From contig QWII01000076.1 in NCBI GenBank assembly GCA_021405325.1, forward strand, positions 6,646-70,645: a stretch of DNA of 64,000 nucleotides, read 5' to 3'. Origin of the DNA: Caldilinea sp. CFX5 (GTDB lineage: Bacteria; Chloroflexota; Anaerolineae; Caldilineales; Caldilineaceae). Each line of letters opens with the position of its first letter. Position 1 is the first letter of the stretch. The position numbers and the translations under genes were made by a program. This document shows, piece by piece, positions 62,456-64,000 of the stretch. Below the pieces are notes generated by a model that was not told where the DNA came from, did not search any database, and was given only the letters and a program-made list of their open reading frames with translations.

Positions 62456-63538
62456 CTAACGAAATTGCGGCAGGGCAACCGGCGGCATCGCCAGGGTGAT
62501 CCCGGCCAATGCTTCGGCGCCTTGTTGGGTTGTCACAACCGCCAGGTTATCAATCAAGACGCCATCGGCCACCGTTGGCGCGATTTGCACTGTAACCGTG
62601 GCTGTCAGTTGTCCATTGGCCGGTACTGTCGGCCAATCCATGGTAATGAGCGGACCACGCTGGCGGGCGCCACGATACTGCACTTGGCCCTGATTCCCAA
62701 TTTCCACATGGACCACGGCCAATTCATCCGGTAGATCGTTGCGCAACTGCACAGCAGTCAGCGCCTGGTCGCTGCGATTCCGCACCACAAATTGGATGGC
62801 GAGCGTCTGGCCTTGCCAGGCCGAGGACGGTTGCGGGCGCATCTCCAGCACCAAAGCGTCCGCGCCCAACTTACTGCTTGGTTGCGCCGTCGGTGCGGCT
62901 GCCGCCGTTTGACTGAGTACGCTTTCAAACAGAGGAATCAGCGTCATGGCCTGATCACTACTTAAATTGGTGGCAATAAATTGTTTGCTCACCCAGCCGG
63001 CCAGGTTGGTGCGCGCGCCACAGCAAATGTAAAGCCAATCCCCGCTCTGGTTGCGACCCAGGATCGCCACCGGGTCATTGAGAAAGAGCGTATCGATCAC
63101 ACGCGCTGTGGTGTTGGGGCCTTTGCGTAAGTTAAGGGTAACGGCCGTGACAGCCCCGGTGACGCCATTGGGCGCGCTTTGTTCAGTGGCGGCTGCGCCA
63201 TCGGCGCTAGTTGTAGTGACGCCGGCGTTGTCGGCGTTATCCGTCTCTTGGCTATTATCTTCCGGCGCCGTTACGCTCTCGTCCTCACCGGCATCGTCGG
63301 GCGCGTTATCACTGACGGGCGTCGGGGTTGGGAAGGGCGTATTTTCGGGTGTGGGTGTACTCAGCGGTTTGGGTACGGTGTTAACATCGGGGGTTGACTG
63401 TGCCATCGGGGCGCCATAGATGGGGTGGCTGGTATAGATGGATAGAAGCCCAAAAGCCAGCACGAGAATGAAAATCCAATATCGGCGCATGATTGCATGC
63501 GTGACCTGAAGAATACGCTTACCTGTCTTGTAGACCAT
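62456..63538 (-). CDS. Exported SH3b/DUF11-like surface protein
   Basis: 360 aa. ATG 63538 follows AGGTGA. An N-terminal membrane segment (YWIFILVLAFGLLSIY) is preceded by ~20 basic residues. A Pro/Thr/Asp-rich linker (~50-125) leads to a bacterial SH3 domain (VTLNLRKGPNTTARVIDTLF, GDWLYICCG..GWVSKQFI). The C-terminal DUF11-like beta-domain reads ALVLEMRPQPSSAWQGQTLA and IQFVVRNRSDQALTAVQLRN. SH3b domains usually bind the cell wall. It shares the DUF11 theme with the 15-25 kb island but ends in ALPQFR rather than LPLV. Repeated GTAAAGCTA sites lie upstream. Confidence 0.75.
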   Translation of the reverse strand: MVYKTGKRILQVTHAIMRRYWIFILVLAFGLLSIYTSHPIYGAPMAQSTPDVNTVPKPLSTPTPENTPFPTPTPVSDNAPDDAGEDESVTAPEDNSQETDNADNAGVTTTSADGAAATEQSAPNGVTGAVTAVTLNLRKGPNTTARVIDTLFLNDPVAILGRNQSGDWLYICCGARTNLAGWVSKQFIATNLSSDQAMTLIPLFESVLSQTAAAAPTAQPSSKLGADALVLEMRPQPSSAWQGQTLAIQFVVRNRSDQALTAVQLRNDLPDELAVVHVEIGNQGQVQYRGARQRGPLITMDWPTVPANGQLTATVTVQIAPTVADGVLIDNLAVVTTQQGAEALAGITLAMPPVALPQFR

Positions 63539-63605
63539 AAACAAATCACCTTACCTTCATAACGACTTACGACTATCGACCGACGGGGGATTCCCTTTAC
63601 CAAGA

Positions 63606-63692
63606 GTAAAGCTACTTTGGGTAAAGCTAGGATTGCTGGTTGATGAATCTACCATGAAGGGTTGCAGGGTGAAAACGATGGAATAGCTTTAC
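63606..63692 (-). promoter_or_regulatory. Repeated GTAAAGCTA operator-like sites
   Basis: GTAAAGCTA occurs at 63606-63614 and 63621-63629 (15-bp offset) and inverted at 63684-63692, where it lies inside the small palindrome GGAATAGCTTTACCTATTCC. All are within ~155 bp upstream of the SH3b/DUF11 gene, where a regulator would bind. No consensus promoter boxes identified. Confidence 0.45.
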
Positions 63693-63794
63693 CTATTCCG
63701 TTTGTTGGTTATCGAAAACGTTAGTATATGGACTCCCGCCATACTATAGCACCATTCCTCACTTTTGCCGAATTGGCTGGCGGCTCAATTGGCT

Positions 63795-63941
63795 TCATAA
63801 TCTCTGGTTGCGCCATTGCGGCGGAAAGCTTGCCGCCACCTGCCCTAAAAACCACCGAGGTTCCGCTGGTGACAGGAATCTGACAGCTTCTTGTAACAGC
63901 TTTTCTGCTATACTGATTCTTGCAGACGGTAGGTTGCGCAT
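63795..63941 (-). CDS. Small 48-aa protein
   Basis: MRNLPSARISIAEKLLQEAV continues RFLSPAEPRWFLGQVAASF and ends in PPQWRNQRL. An AAAGGAG Shine-Dalgarno sits 8 nt before the ATG, the best evidence that it is translated. It is probably one amphipathic helix with a Trp-rich end. No family recognised. It lies upstream of the SH3b/DUF11 gene on the same strand, and a hairpin (63964-63986) precedes it. Confidence 0.4.
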   Translation of the reverse strand: MRNLPSARISIAEKLLQEAVRFLSPAEPRWFLGQVAASFPPQWRNQRL

Positions 63942-63963
63942 GGTGATTTCTCCTTTGGTTGAT

Positions 63964-63986
63964 CTCTGATGTTTGCTCCATCAGAG
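63964..63986 (-). terminator. Short hairpin near the window end
   Basis: 8-bp stem CTCTGATG/CATCAGAG with 7-nt loop, 10 bp upstream of the Shine-Dalgarno of the small gene. It could end a transcript from beyond the window or attenuate the small gene. Confidence 0.4.
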
Positions 63987-64000
63987 GCAAAAGACCCAGT

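Noticed and set aside
61700..62734. 344-aa plus-strand frame across the pseudo-sortase region
   Set aside because: Antisense to two genes with signal sequence, linker and recognisable domains on the minus strand.
63721..63990. 89-aa minus-strand frame near the window end
   Set aside because: The overlapping 48-aa frame has the ribosome site and better start context; the longer frame has none.

Overview
The window looks like a chromosomal segment of a Chloroflexota bacterium, probably the Caldilineae/Anaerolineae side of the phylum. That placement is inferred from protein style: secreted proteins built from DUF11-like and cohesin-like modules with Thr/Pro linkers, an SDR-type threonine dehydrogenase, and the overall gene mix. 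No rRNA gene is present to confirm it. Coding sequence is GC-rich, and intergenic gaps are unusually rich in long perfect inverted repeats.

Layout. 0-9 kb is housekeeping: the tail of an Rpn/DUF4351-like protein, selB, convergent gltA and hflX, a kbl-tdh threonine-degradation pair and an orphan Dam-type methylase. 9-25 kb is a cell-surface island. A 0.9-kb AT-richer non-coding leader is followed by five same-strand genes for secreted modular proteins (cadherin/Big-like, cohesin-like, dockerin, vWA, DUF11). All five end in the same tail, hydrophobic residues followed by LPL[VI] or LPNV. 25-31 kb holds gabT, an SCP2-like protein, the dnaG-rpoD operon behind a consensus sigma-70 promoter, and tRNA-Asn. 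31-36.3 kb is a degraded zone with an SDR fragment, an ECF sigma gene fused out of frame to a 5'-truncated ABC ATPase, and an HNH-nuclease remnant. 36-44 kb carries a P450, cupins, mazEF translationally coupled to an SDR/acyl-CoA-ligase pair, a PhyH dioxygenase, a PLP dehydratase and an arginase-like protein. 44-56 kb encodes exported proteins (MA-like membrane protein, YceI lipoprotein, LysM-hydrolase, Tat dienelactone hydrolase), an SDR, a vanadium-haloperoxidase-like protein, PPK2, a FAH-family hydrolase and acetoacetyl-CoA synthetase. 56-64 kb has a MATE exporter, a dCache-HAMP-GGDEF-EAL protein, a PD-(D/E)XK remnant, and an operon encoding an SH3b/DUF11 surface protein plus a sortase-fold lipoprotein that has lost its catalytic residues.

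The most unusual content is of two kinds. The first is the surface system: the shared C-terminal LPLV-type tail, cohesin and dockerin modules outside any cellulosome, and a pseudo-sortase. The second is the intergenic DNA. Many gaps carry a private hairpin with 17-35 bp perfect arms. At least two sub-families can be recognised: hairpins with a conserved 11-nt loop GAGCYTGTCGA, and palindromes whose arms are tandem 8-bp repeats. No CRISPR array, rRNA or complete insertion sequence was seen.
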